Source: Acheta domesticus (lineage: Eukaryota > Arthropoda > Insecta > Orthoptera > Gryllidae). From it: a stretch of 64,000 bases of DNA. Below the pieces are notes generated by a model that was given only the letters and a program-made list of their open reading frames with translations, made no database searches and was not told the origin of the DNA. The stretch spans positions 37,843,890-37,907,889 of the forward strand of contig JAHLJT010000631.1 in NCBI GenBank assembly GCA_031308135.1, in the 5' to 3' direction. Below are positions 17,522-27,189 of this stretch, in pieces (the stretch's first letter is position 1; each line of letters starts with the position of its first letter). The translations under genes were made by a program, and so were the position numbers.

Positions 17522-20017
17522 ACGCGGCGTCACCCGGACAGCCAACTTAATATTGACTCCGGCCGCGGAAGCCTACGCTCTCATTTGACCAACCTCTACG
17601 GGGAGGAAATATTTAAACTCACTCGTGAGTTCACTACATTACGTGACAAACGGAAACGAAAGCTGAGTCAGCTCGCTTTCCTCCAACGATGCAGAGATGA
17701 GGACGTTCTGCCGTCCTTTCTCGAAATCCGTCACCAGACTCAGACCCAGGCAGCATTGCGGATTCTCCGTAGAACGGGTTTTGCCCTCCTGCGTGAGAGG
17801 ATCCGCGATACCAGGATGCAACTCTCTAACATCGAACGTAAGTTGCTTAATATTCATTTAAAGCTTGCATGTTGTCTTAGTGTACCTGATTTTATCACAC
17901 TTGATACGGTTTCGGCTGAAGCCGCGGAAAGTGTATTTGATAAATCTAGATGTAAGCAAATTCGGAAATTCGACAAACTAAAGGCCAAACAACATCCTGA
18001 GGCCTGTAGGGTTGGCTTGACGAGTACTGTCGTCAACCTAACTGACGAACAGTTGAACCAGGCTACTGTGTCTGTATTGAGTAAAGGCCTCAATTTCGCC
18101 CCCGTGCCCGACCGCGTTCCTACCGCGGATATCGTGGCAGGGGTGGAAAACGCGGTTTCAAAACTGCCTGCCGACCAGGCTGACTACATACGCAGAGAAT
18201 CGGCTCGTTTTCTGGCCCATTCTAAATTGCCACGTAGTAATTTGCCACGCGAGGAGCGTTTAGCGTTGCGCGAACTACGTAAGCGTGAGGACATCGTTGT
18301 AGTACCGGCAGATAAAGGCAATGCCACGGTGGTCATGAAAACTATTGACTACCATTCTAAAGTTGAGGCGTTGCTGACAGATCAGGCCTATACTGTTCTG
18401 CAAAGTAATCCCGTTCGTAAGCTGAGGGGAGAGGTCGCGGCACGGATCAACAACTCGGCTGCTATAGAGTCGGAGGCCAAACCTAGGTTAAAACGTGGCA
18501 ACCACTGTATTCCTAGGCTTTATGGTCTTCCTAAGATACATAAGCCCGACGTGCCACTGCGCCCCATTGTGAGCGCTATTAACTCCCCCACCCACCCTCT
18601 TGCCCGCTATGTGACCGATAAACTGCAGCCTTTGACTGACGACATCAAGTCAGCTGTCAGGAATTCGGCCCACCTTATTGACATTCTTAAGGAGCTCCGC
18701 ATAAATGACTCGGACATCCTCGTCAGCTTCGATGTCACGTCTTTGTTCACTATGGTTCCAGTGGACGAGGCGGCCACTGTCATACGCAGTAAACTTTGCT
18801 CCCGTGGGCTCACGTCGGAATGGGCCGACTTAGCTGAGTTCTGTCTCACGTCCACTTTCTTCCAATACCGAGAGCAATTATATGCTCAAGTTGAAGGAGC
18901 GGCCATGGGTTCTCCCCTCTCTCCAGTTGTGGCTAACCTGTTTATGGAGGCCTTTGAAACGGAGGCCCTGGAGAATGCCCCACTAAAACCAACTGTTTGG
19001 CTCCGGTACGTGGACGATACACTAGTAGTGTGGCCCCACGGTCCTCACACCTTAGCTGACTTCCTCCAGCACCTTAACAACACACACCCTAAGATTAAGT
19101 TTACGATGGAGGTGGAAAATGAGGGAAAATTACCTTTCCTTGACGTGCTGGTGAGTCGGAAAGCGAACGGCAGACTAGGACACAGTGTTTACCGTAAACC
19201 CACTCATACAAACCGTTATTTGCATGCCGGCTCTCACCATCACCCGGCAACTAAACGGGGGGTTTTGAAAACTCTGGCCATCAGAGCAATTAGAGTGTGT
19301 GATAAGGAATCGTTGGACTCTGAAATGGAGCTCCTAAAGACCACATTTCGAGCTAACGGATACAGCGCTAGCGCTGCCAACCAAGCGGTACGGCAGGCTA
19401 CGACCACTTCCAACACGGTCGATATCACCACACCTAGTGACAATACCAACCAAACTATAGCCACTCTACCGTATATACGAGGTGTCACCGATAAGATTGG
19501 CAAGCTATTGAGCCGCTTTGATATAAAGACGGCCTACAAAGCCCAGGAAAAACTTGGGCAAAAGCTTGTACGCGTGAAAGATCGCGTCCCTCCCCTTATG
19601 TCATCAGGGGTATACGAGATCCCATGCAGCTGCGGCCATAGTTACATTGGCGAGACGGGACGCACAGTAGATGAACGCCTCCGGGAACATATTCGTCATT
19701 ATAAATACAATAATACGAATAAATCGGCCATAGCATTGCACGCATGGAAAACTGGCCATGCCATCTTATTTGATGACACTCGCCTCTTAGCCAGAGAAGA
19801 CCGCTGGGGTACGAGGAGGGTAAAAGAGGCGGTGGAAATAATTAAACACCCGCATAATCTTAATGCTGACCAAGGCATTCGTCTTCACGATGCCTGGAAA
19901 CACCTATTTTACCAGGACGTCCGGTCTCGAACGGACGCGGTCCTAGCTGCTCCCCTACGTCCGGCAACGGACGGAGCGCCGTCCGTCAACAGCGCACCGC
20001 GGAGAGCCCGGCCCTGA
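17489..20017 (+). CDS. Penelope-like element ORF (RT + GIY-YIG), right arm unit 1
   Basis: An intact 842-residue ORF. Its domain order is that of the left-arm copy: helical N-terminus, RT with YVDD at 507-510, GIY-YIG nuclease about 700-800, and a basic Pro/Ala-rich tail. It has Ser434, shared with all copies except the left-arm one, so serine is likely ancestral. The ATG sits in the loop of ribozyme stem II, 17 nt before the predicted cleavage site. Cleavage would therefore separate the start codon from the ORF body. The unit is followed after 100 bp by the next ribozyme copy and a second identical unit. Confidence 0.95.
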   Translation: MATETSAPLPWTRRHPDSQLNIDSGRGSLRSHLTNLYGEEIFKLTREFTTLRDKRKRKLSQLAFLQRCRDEDVLPSFLEIRHQTQTQAALRILRRTGFALLRERIRDTRMQLSNIERKLLNIHLKLACCLSVPDFITLDTVSAEAAESVFDKSRCKQIRKFDKLKAKQHPEACRVGLTSTVVNLTDEQLNQATVSVLSKGLNFAPVPDRVPTADIVAGVENAVSKLPADQADYIRRESARFLAHSKLPRSNLPREERLALRELRKREDIVVVPADKGNATVVMKTIDYHSKVEALLTDQAYTVLQSNPVRKLRGEVAARINNSAAIESEAKPRLKRGNHCIPRLYGLPKIHKPDVPLRPIVSAINSPTHPLARYVTDKLQPLTDDIKSAVRNSAHLIDILKELRINDSDILVSFDVTSLFTMVPVDEAATVIRSKLCSRGLTSEWADLAEFCLTSTFFQYREQLYAQVEGAAMGSPLSPVVANLFMEAFETEALENAPLKPTVWLRYVDDTLVVWPHGPHTLADFLQHLNNTHPKIKFTMEVENEGKLPFLDVLVSRKANGRLGHSVYRKPTHTNRYLHAGSHHHPATKRGVLKTLAIRAIRVCDKESLDSEMELLKTTFRANGYSASAANQAVRQATTTSNTVDITTPSDNTNQTIATLPYIRGVTDKIGKLLSRFDIKTAYKAQEKLGQKLVRVKDRVPPLMSSGVYEIPCSCGHSYIGETGRTVDERLREHIRHYKYNNTNKSAIALHAWKTGHAILFDDTRLLAREDRWGTRRVKEAVEIIKHPHNLNADQGIRLHDAWKHLFYQDVRSRTDAVLAAPLRPATDGAPSVNSAPRRARP

Positions 20018-20117
20018 TTGGCCGCTGCACTCTCTCCGCATTGGCCGACCACCCGGCCAACCGGTACACAGGTAGAAGGGGAACGTAGCCCTATATTAAC
20101 CCGTGCACAGTACAGCT
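20018..20117 (+). repeat. PLE terminal region between tandem units (GC-rich)
   Basis: A 100-bp segment links the stop codon of one unit to the ribozyme of the next. It contains 'ggccgaccacccggccaa' (a GGCCG/CGGCC hairpin candidate) and 'ccctatattaacccgtgc', and may hold promoter elements. The same segment recurs at 22678-22777 and, in reverse, 5841-5940. Confidence 0.7.
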
Positions 20118-20181
20118 CCGTGCATTACGCCCTGAGGAAGGTCGCAGAATGGCGACCGAAACGTCGGCACCTTTGCCATGG
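20118..20181 (+). ncRNA. Hammerhead-ribozyme-like motif between tandem PLE units
   Basis: Identical to 17458-17521 and exactly 2660 bp downstream. It marks the head-to-tail junction of the two full units, where PLE elements are known to carry such ribozymes. Confidence 0.8.
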
Positions 20182-22677
20182 ACGCGGCGTCACCCGGACA
20201 GCCAACTTAATATTGACTCCGGCCGCGGAAGCCTACGCTCTCATTTGACCAACCTCTACGGGGAGGAAATATTTAAACTCACTCGTGAGTTCACTACATT
20301 ACGTGACAAACGGAAACGAAAGCTGAGTCAGCTCGCTTTCCTCCAACGATGCAGAGATGAGGACGTTCTGCCGTCCTTTCTCGAAATCCGTCACCAGACT
20401 CAGACCCAGGCAGCATTGCGGATTCTCCGTAGAACGGGTTTTGCCCTCCTGCGTGAGAGGATCCGCGATACCAGGATGCAACTCTCTAACATCGAACGTA
20501 AGTTGCTTAATATTCATTTAAAGCTTGCATGTTGTCTTAGTGTACCTGATTTTATCACACTTGATACGGTTTCGGCTGAAGCCGCGGAAAGTGTATTTGA
20601 TAAATCTAGATGTAAGCAAATTCGGAAATTCGACAAACTAAAGGCCAAACAACATCCTGAGGCCTGTAGGGTTGGCTTGACGAGTACTGTCGTCAACCTA
20701 ACTGACGAACAGTTGAACCAGGCTACTGTGTCTGTATTGAGTAAAGGCCTCAATTTCGCCCCCGTGCCCGACCGCGTTCCTACCGCGGATATCGTGGCAG
20801 GGGTGGAAAACGCGGTTTCAAAACTGCCTGCCGACCAGGCTGACTACATACGCAGAGAATCGGCTCGTTTTCTGGCCCATTCTAAATTGCCACGTAGTAA
20901 TTTGCCACGCGAGGAGCGTTTAGCGTTGCGCGAACTACGTAAGCGTGAGGACATCGTTGTAGTACCGGCAGATAAAGGCAATGCCACGGTGGTCATGAAA
21001 ACTATTGACTACCATTCTAAAGTTGAGGCGTTGCTGACAGATCAGGCCTATACTGTTCTGCAAAGTAATCCCGTTCGTAAGCTGAGGGGAGAGGTCGCGG
21101 CACGGATCAACAACTCGGCTGCTATAGAGTCGGAGGCCAAACCTAGGTTAAAACGTGGCAACCACTGTATTCCTAGGCTTTATGGTCTTCCTAAGATACA
21201 TAAGCCCGACGTGCCACTGCGCCCCATTGTGAGCGCTATTAACTCCCCCACCCACCCTCTTGCCCGCTATGTGACCGATAAACTGCAGCCTTTGACTGAC
21301 GACATCAAGTCAGCTGTCAGGAATTCGGCCCACCTTATTGACATTCTTAAGGAGCTCCGCATAAATGACTCGGACATCCTCGTCAGCTTCGATGTCACGT
21401 CTTTGTTCACTATGGTTCCAGTGGACGAGGCGGCCACTGTCATACGCAGTAAACTTTGCTCCCGTGGGCTCACGTCGGAATGGGCCGACTTAGCTGAGTT
21501 CTGTCTCACGTCCACTTTCTTCCAATACCGAGAGCAATTATATGCTCAAGTTGAAGGAGCGGCCATGGGTTCTCCCCTCTCTCCAGTTGTGGCTAACCTG
21601 TTTATGGAGGCCTTTGAAACGGAGGCCCTGGAGAATGCCCCACTAAAACCAACTGTTTGGCTCCGGTACGTGGACGATACACTAGTAGTGTGGCCCCACG
21701 GTCCTCACACCTTAGCTGACTTCCTCCAGCACCTTAACAACACACACCCTAAGATTAAGTTTACGATGGAGGTGGAAAATGAGGGAAAATTACCTTTCCT
21801 TGACGTGCTGGTGAGTCGGAAAGCGAACGGCAGACTAGGACACAGTGTTTACCGTAAACCCACTCATACAAACCGTTATTTGCATGCCGGCTCTCACCAT
21901 CACCCGGCAACTAAACGGGGGGTTTTGAAAACTCTGGCCATCAGAGCAATTAGAGTGTGTGATAAGGAATCGTTGGACTCTGAAATGGAGCTCCTAAAGA
22001 CCACATTTCGAGCTAACGGATACAGCGCTAGCGCTGCCAACCAAGCGGTACGGCAGGCTACGACCACTTCCAACACGGTCGATATCACCACACCTAGTGA
22101 CAATACCAACCAAACTATAGCCACTCTACCGTATATACGAGGTGTCACCGATAAGATTGGCAAGCTATTGAGCCGCTTTGATATAAAGACGGCCTACAAA
22201 GCCCAGGAAAAACTTGGGCAAAAGCTTGTACGCGTGAAAGATCGCGTCCCTCCCCTTATGTCATCAGGGGTATACGAGATCCCATGCAGCTGCGGCCATA
22301 GTTACATTGGCGAGACGGGACGCACAGTAGATGAACGCCTCCGGGAACATATTCGTCATTATAAATACAATAATACGAATAAATCGGCCATAGCATTGCA
22401 CGCATGGAAAACTGGCCATGCCATCTTATTTGATGACACTCGCCTCTTAGCCAGAGAAGACCGCTGGGGTACGAGGAGGGTAAAAGAGGCGGTGGAAATA
22501 ATTAAACACCCGCATAATCTTAATGCTGACCAAGGCATTCGTCTTCACGATGCCTGGAAACACCTATTTTACCAGGACGTCCGGTCTCGAACGGACGCGG
22601 TCCTAGCTGCTCCCCTACGTCCGGCAACGGACGGAGCGCCGTCCGTCAACAGCGCACCGCGGAGAGCCCGGCCCTGA
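20149..22677 (+). CDS. Penelope-like element ORF (RT + GIY-YIG), right arm unit 2
   Basis: The translated 842-residue product is identical to that of the ORF at 17489-20017, including Ser434, the YVDD catalytic pair and the GIY-YIG nuclease. Upstream it is preceded by the terminal region of unit 1 rather than by LINE sequence, so this is the copy with the most natural 5' context. The tandem head-to-tail arrangement is how PLEs form their terminal repeats, and the first unit's end could act as promoter for this one. Confidence 0.95.
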   Translation: MATETSAPLPWTRRHPDSQLNIDSGRGSLRSHLTNLYGEEIFKLTREFTTLRDKRKRKLSQLAFLQRCRDEDVLPSFLEIRHQTQTQAALRILRRTGFALLRERIRDTRMQLSNIERKLLNIHLKLACCLSVPDFITLDTVSAEAAESVFDKSRCKQIRKFDKLKAKQHPEACRVGLTSTVVNLTDEQLNQATVSVLSKGLNFAPVPDRVPTADIVAGVENAVSKLPADQADYIRRESARFLAHSKLPRSNLPREERLALRELRKREDIVVVPADKGNATVVMKTIDYHSKVEALLTDQAYTVLQSNPVRKLRGEVAARINNSAAIESEAKPRLKRGNHCIPRLYGLPKIHKPDVPLRPIVSAINSPTHPLARYVTDKLQPLTDDIKSAVRNSAHLIDILKELRINDSDILVSFDVTSLFTMVPVDEAATVIRSKLCSRGLTSEWADLAEFCLTSTFFQYREQLYAQVEGAAMGSPLSPVVANLFMEAFETEALENAPLKPTVWLRYVDDTLVVWPHGPHTLADFLQHLNNTHPKIKFTMEVENEGKLPFLDVLVSRKANGRLGHSVYRKPTHTNRYLHAGSHHHPATKRGVLKTLAIRAIRVCDKESLDSEMELLKTTFRANGYSASAANQAVRQATTTSNTVDITTPSDNTNQTIATLPYIRGVTDKIGKLLSRFDIKTAYKAQEKLGQKLVRVKDRVPPLMSSGVYEIPCSCGHSYIGETGRTVDERLREHIRHYKYNNTNKSAIALHAWKTGHAILFDDTRLLAREDRWGTRRVKEAVEIIKHPHNLNADQGIRLHDAWKHLFYQDVRSRTDAVLAAPLRPATDGAPSVNSAPRRARP

Positions 22678-22777
22678 TTGGCCGCTGCACTCTCTCCGCA
22701 TTGGCCGACCACCCGGCCAACCGGTACACAGGTAGAAGGGGAACGTAGCCCTATATTAACCCGTGCACAGTACAGCT

Positions 22778-22841
22778 CCGTGCATTACGCCCTGAGGAAG
22801 GTCGCAGAATGGCGACCGAAACGTCGGCACCTTTGCCATGG
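22778..22841 (+). ncRNA. Hammerhead-ribozyme-like motif, right terminus
   Basis: Third plus-strand copy, 2660 bp after the previous one. It is followed by 59 bases of the next, truncated unit before the target duplication. Confidence 0.8.
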
Positions 22842-22900
22842 ACGCGGCGTCACCCGGACAGCCAACTTAATATTGACTCCGGCCGCGGAAGCCTACGCTC
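22842..22900 (+). mobile_element. Truncated third PLE unit (right 3' tail)
   Basis: Continues the unit to 'gcctacgctc' and stops. The left arm stops 28 bases earlier in the unit, at 'aacttaata', so the two outer ends are not symmetrical. Confidence 0.85.
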
Positions 22901-22913
22901 TTATTTAAACTTA
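22901..22913. repeat. Target-site duplication, right copy, of the PLE/LINE composite
   Basis: TTATTTAAACTTA, identical to 5733-5745. Confidence 0.85.
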
Positions 22914-23244
22914 ATTCTTTTAAGCGAGTATTTTGCCTGTCAGGCCTTTCTCCACTGGATGTGTTTCTTAGTTCTTATTTTGTCAAATATAACCTTGATA
23001 TTTACTTGAAAATACCAAAAGAATACATGTCAGCATTCCAGTTCTGTTTCTCAAAGGATAGGTCGTTACCTCGAAAACCAAAATATGAAAGTGTCATTCA
23101 AGACCACAAATAAATTAAGAAATCTAATACTCAACAATATACAGGTGTCCAGAAGCTTCCGTTATAAAAAAAGACCCCAAATACTGTGTTGCTCGTCATG
23201 AAGAATGGCAGGTCCAGTTTTTTCGAAAAAAAAATGTATTTGAG

Positions 23245-23645
23245 AAAATTGAGTTTAAAAATCACTTCCGGGCGCGATATTCAAACCGGCCGCTACGACA
23301 AAAGACGGCGGCGCGGCGTCTGCTGCGCGCAGCATTTCCTCGTTTCTCCACGTAAACGGTGAAACAGTCGAGTAATATTTTCTCTGAGGAAAGCATCACG
23401 TGGCTTACACTAGAGTACGTTAATAGCATCAAATGTTTGTAGGTTCTGTTTAATAAATATTTTAAATGAACTTATTGAAAATCCAGTTTTGTTCAAAATG
23501 ATGGCCACGGTACACGGCGGCGTAAACGTAAATGTTGAACACATCCAACATTTATGAAAAATATTGAATCTCCTGAAATGTTCGAATTGTTATTTTAGCA
23601 CATATTCATATGAACTAGTGCCTTGGGCTTAAACTAAAAAGCGTT
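23245..23645 (+). repeat. Inverted repeat, left arm (partner 29395-29795)
   Basis: Starts 'attgagtttaaaaatcactt', runs through a GC-rich block ('cgggcgcgatattcaaaccg', and a cgccg/gcgcgc stretch), and ends 'gtgccttgggcttaa'. The reverse complement recurs at 29395-29795 with modest divergence. It could be the terminal inverted repeat of a 6.5-kb element, or two opposed copies of one repeat. Confidence 0.75.
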
Positions 23646-23649
23646 TCGG

Positions 23650-24530
23650 AAATGAAATATTTGTTCATGAAAATACAGAGTTTATTAATTATCTCTGGGC
23701 GCGGCATTTGAATAGATGCTTCTGGCAGTCATTTCGTGGATATGCGGGCCGAACAGTGCACTGGAGAATCTTTATAGGAAGCACGTGGGCAATTAACCAA
23801 TCCCACAGGTCAATATTAACAAAGATAAAATGGTGTTGCCTTATGTGCCATGCGCCAATGAATAAAAAATAGAAAACTAGTATTTTACTGGCGTGAAAGG
23901 GTAAAAAAACTGAGAAAGACTGTGATGATGTATTCCGTGGTGTACAAATATATCAAAAGAACTCAAATATTCTCGCACGCAAAAATTCGAACGAGGTTCA
24001 CTGAGGGTCCCGGACCAATGCCATTCACAGCTCGTATTATGGTCCGAATCCTTGCATTTGTCAGTTGCTAGGTCGCGTCACATCGTGGTTTATATCGTGT
24101 TGAAAATAGGCACGTGAACCTGCCACCACCGCCAGGTGATTCGCCCATTAGCCGCGTGTCAGTTTTGCCTCCAATAAATTGCGCAGTTCGAGACCCGGCC
24201 CGCAGAGAGGTCACGACTGAATAAGTACCTGCATGGAGTCATTTTTGGGGTTAAAAATTGATTTTCTTGCATAAAATGTTTTTTTTTCCTGTGTGCCTAT
24301 TTTTGTTGTTGTACATTATGAAAATATCAAAGAAAAATATTGAAAGTAACTACAATGTCCCTGAAGTAAACTGTTTCTACTACCTTACATCGTCTCCTGT
24401 ATTATTTCAGTAGTATACCTTTTCGTTGTGACTCTCACACGCAACCAATTTTTATAAATGAAGTCTCTAAAGAAAGATAATTTCACGGAGACTAGACGAA
24501 TTGCACCTTGACTTTAAAAATATGAAGGAT
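23650..24530. other. No recognisable feature
   Basis: Mixed-composition noncoding DNA inside the 23.2/29.8 kb inverted pair. No supported gene. Confidence 0.45.
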
Positions 24531-24533
24531 TTG

Positions 24534-24735
24534 TTTAAAAAAATGCATATAAATATTGAAGTCAGATGCAACCCGCAACACTTGCCAAAGTTTTCGTCCA
24601 CTAACTCCTAAACCCAGCATTTTAGGGCCTTAAAAAATAAAATTTTGAGGCCAAACGCCTCAAAGAAACATTTTTCACACCATAATCTATAAGATGAGAC
24701 ATTCTTTGACATTCAATTAAATTTTTGGTTCCTTG
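24534..24735 (+). repeat. Dispersed repeat shared with 52800-52985
   Basis: 'aaaattttgaggcc' and flanking text ('ataatctataagatga', 'catcaaagaaac'-like) recur with moderate divergence at about 52800-52985 in the same orientation. Confidence 0.6.
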
Positions 24736-24751
24736 AATACGCTTGAATACT

Positions 24752-24925
24752 GTAACGAAAAACCCCTCTCACTGCTACTGATATCGATCACGCCCACGAA
24801 ACGGGCGCCAATGCAACGAACCCCCCCTTTCCTATTTACTAAAACGCCCTACGAACTGGGCACTAATGTAATGAAAATCTCCCCTCTCAACTCCTATTGT
24901 TGATCACGAAAAACTTCCTTGCTGA
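24752..24925 (+). repeat. Three imperfect tandem modules with TGTAACGAAAA starts
   Basis: Each module starts tg(t/c)aa(c/t)gaa, includes a pyrimidine-rich ccc(c)tct block, and the first two end gggc(g/a)c(c/t)aa. The TGTAACG start and GGCGCCAA end resemble LTR-retrotransposon junctions, but no coding part follows. Confidence 0.4.
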
Positions 24926-25239
24926 TCACCAGTAATATCTACAATGCACACCACTGTGCCCCCTTTTTACTATCCGGAGTTTTCCTGTTTACATAAATTT
25001 ATCAGGGCGGGCCGTGATTTGTTCTCTACAGAACACAAGCGCCACGCCAATGCAGGGACCAGGATCAGCTAGCTATGTGATAAAAACACCGATTACGTAA
25101 CATCAAAACGAGAACTCAAAATCTCGTTTGTTTATTTTCTTTTTAACCAACAGAAACATTAATACCCTCATAAAAGAATCAATACCACACAACATCAACA
25201 AAACACGATGTCATAAAAATCACAAAAATCAATAAACAT

Positions 25240-26020
25240 ATTATACCCAAACGTTATTACGAAATAATGAGCTCAATACTGTGGCCACACCCATTACATT
25301 GCAATCCCCGCAAAAATGCTTCCAGTTTTGGCTTTGCAAACCATTTATTCTTCCCAAGAGCAAAGAAATCAAAGTCATTGACTTCACTGGAGCGTTGCAA
25401 AACAAAAAATATTCCACTTCCCTTTCGTTGTTAACGAAGCAGCGACCGGGTCCACACACACAAGATCTCACGCCGTCATGCGTAAGAACTCTGCTCCACT
25501 GCTGCCTGCTAGCGCCGAATTACCAGTGCCCCCCAAATTGGCACTGATCACGGCGACGATATGCAAAGCCGCGCTCGAGTCTGCTGCACCTCAGCACACC
25601 TCGTTCGGCGACACCCGCTTCGATTTTTCAATGGTCGAAGTAACACCAGTTCCAAACATTAGTAGAAAAACTTTCAAAATTCACAAAACTCAAAATTATG
25701 ATCGCGCGTGGCATAGCTTTATATATTACTACTAAAATAGTTCACATCACACGGCATACAGTTCCGCCACCTTGCGAATACAAGTCCGAAGGAGCAACAC
25801 CTTCTCGAAATTTTATAAGTTCGCGTGTTAAAATAATATCACGAGTGACGCGGAGTACAACTCGCCACGAAGTTATTCACTCCTCTCACAGTTTATAATA
25901 GTTTACTAGTACGAGTCCAGAAGAGAACACTTCATCAAAAAATTACAAATCCAAATTTTAAAATTATTCTTGCAACAAGCGACGCGGATTCTGCCTCTCG
26001 CTACCAAGCTATTCACCCGT
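25240..26020 (+). repeat. Unclassified block with a ~135-bp two-unit tandem repeat
   Basis: Units near 25778-25885 and 25911-26020 share 'acaagtcc.gaag.g', 'aaattttaaaatt'-like and 'gacgcgga' plus 'gctattcacc'-like segments. Short open frames around 25281-25735 show no domain I recognise and are not called genes. It may be LTR-like DNA linked to the modules at 24752. Confidence 0.4.
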
Positions 26021-26049
26021 CTGACCCCCATTGTTGTCCTAAAGCATTT

Positions 26050-27180
26050 ATAGCTTTTTTCCGAACAAAATAATAGCGCCTCTACTGTCTTCTGCTTTAT
26101 AACTTATGAAATAGTTTATTATTAATTTCTAACACTTCCTGGATTGTCTTACTATATTGTAAAATTCCCAATTAAAATTTCGTATCCATTCCACTTCTTA
26201 GACATCACTTTTCTCGCTTCATTTTGTTAAAAGAATGCTTTTTCTCATGCCTACAAACATCGCTCGTTTATTTCTCAATTAACTAATGTAACATAATGTT
26301 TATCTATTAATGTTCGGCGTCCTAAAATTGTGTCACCACGTTTATAATTTGGCCGGTATTCCACGGAATACTTTGGTATATGCCAAATCTCGGTAGACAC
26401 ACTAGTTTTCGTTTAATTTATTAATATATCCAAACTTTTCTGAAGTGACGTCACGACCATTGTTGTTTTCGTTCTTTAACATGTTAAAAGTCAATGTCGT
26501 GATCACAAAACTCGCGATATTATGCGTTTCTGTGACCCGATTTAGCTGAAACAAACTTTATTATGTTCCTTATAATTTCGCGCGTTGATTGGTAACGCGC
26601 AACTATTAATTCCCCACTGCGTTCACATGTTCGTCCGAAATACTCGTTTTCTCTTAGATCACCTTCACTTGTTTTTTCTATATTCCGCTCTGGAAGTTTC
26701 TACATAAAGTTCTATACCCGGTTCATAAACCAATGGTCACTTCATGTTATTTACCTATTTCATTTGTAATAGATGGCTAAACTATTACAATACTATCAAG
26801 GCCACTTCAATATTTCAGCCCTTGACGTTGGTAGCCATTTTTGTGACGACACGCTTAGAAGGCTTAGATTCCTCAATCTTATATTTACCCTTTCTGTATA
26901 CACCGTGGTTTTTGCAGTCTGATTAGGTTTATTTGCATAATCATTTATTTAAGATTTGCTCTCCAGCAACAACTAGAAGTACTATTATAGTTGCTTGATA
27001 CCTATGAAGATTTTTTCTTATGCGTGTAGTGAAACAATTCAATTAACGTTTTGCCATTGTCTGTTAGTGCTGTGTACTCAATGGTGGAGGGATATGGGTA
27101 AACAGTGAAGAGTGAAGACTGTGTTTGTGTTTTACCTGTACCAATATTTTCGTTATCATTCGATGAAATTTTCAGGTCAG
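26050..27180. other. No recognisable feature
   Basis: AT-rich noncoding DNA. Small open frames have no family signature. Confidence 0.45.
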
Positions 27181-27189
27181 CGGACTCAG

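Larger units (their letters stand above)
5746..22900. mobile_element. 17.2-kb palindromic composite of Penelope-like elements and a LINE
   Basis: The left arm (minus strand, reading from the centre) is PLE fragment 14794-13235, LINE 13218-8507, full PLE unit 8500-5841, and a 3' tail to 5746. The right arm (plus strand) is PLE fragment 14798-15473, 5'-deleted LINE 15474-17451, and PLE units starting at 17458 and 20118, with a tail to 22900. Right 14798-15473 matches left 13900-13225. Right 15474-17451 matches left 10484-8507. Right 17452-20212 matches left 8506-5746. The arms are almost identical, and the centre is joined by three unexplained bases (aag, 14795-14797). A 13-bp direct repeat flanks the whole structure, so it probably entered this site as one event, with both 3' ends facing outward. 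Confidence 0.85.

Noticed and set aside
20018..20248. Small open frame across the PLE terminal region and ribozyme (also 22678-22908 and 5743-5940)
   Set aside because: It overlaps the ribozyme and the true ORF in another frame, and shows no domain.
5941..22677. Retrovirus or LTR-type reverse transcriptase, because of YVDD
   Set aside because: The RT is joined to a C-terminal GIY-YIG nuclease with no protease, integrase or LTR, which defines a Penelope-like element.
17458..22841. CRISPR-like regularly spaced repeats
   Set aside because: The spacing is 2660 bp and the repeated unit is the whole retroelement.
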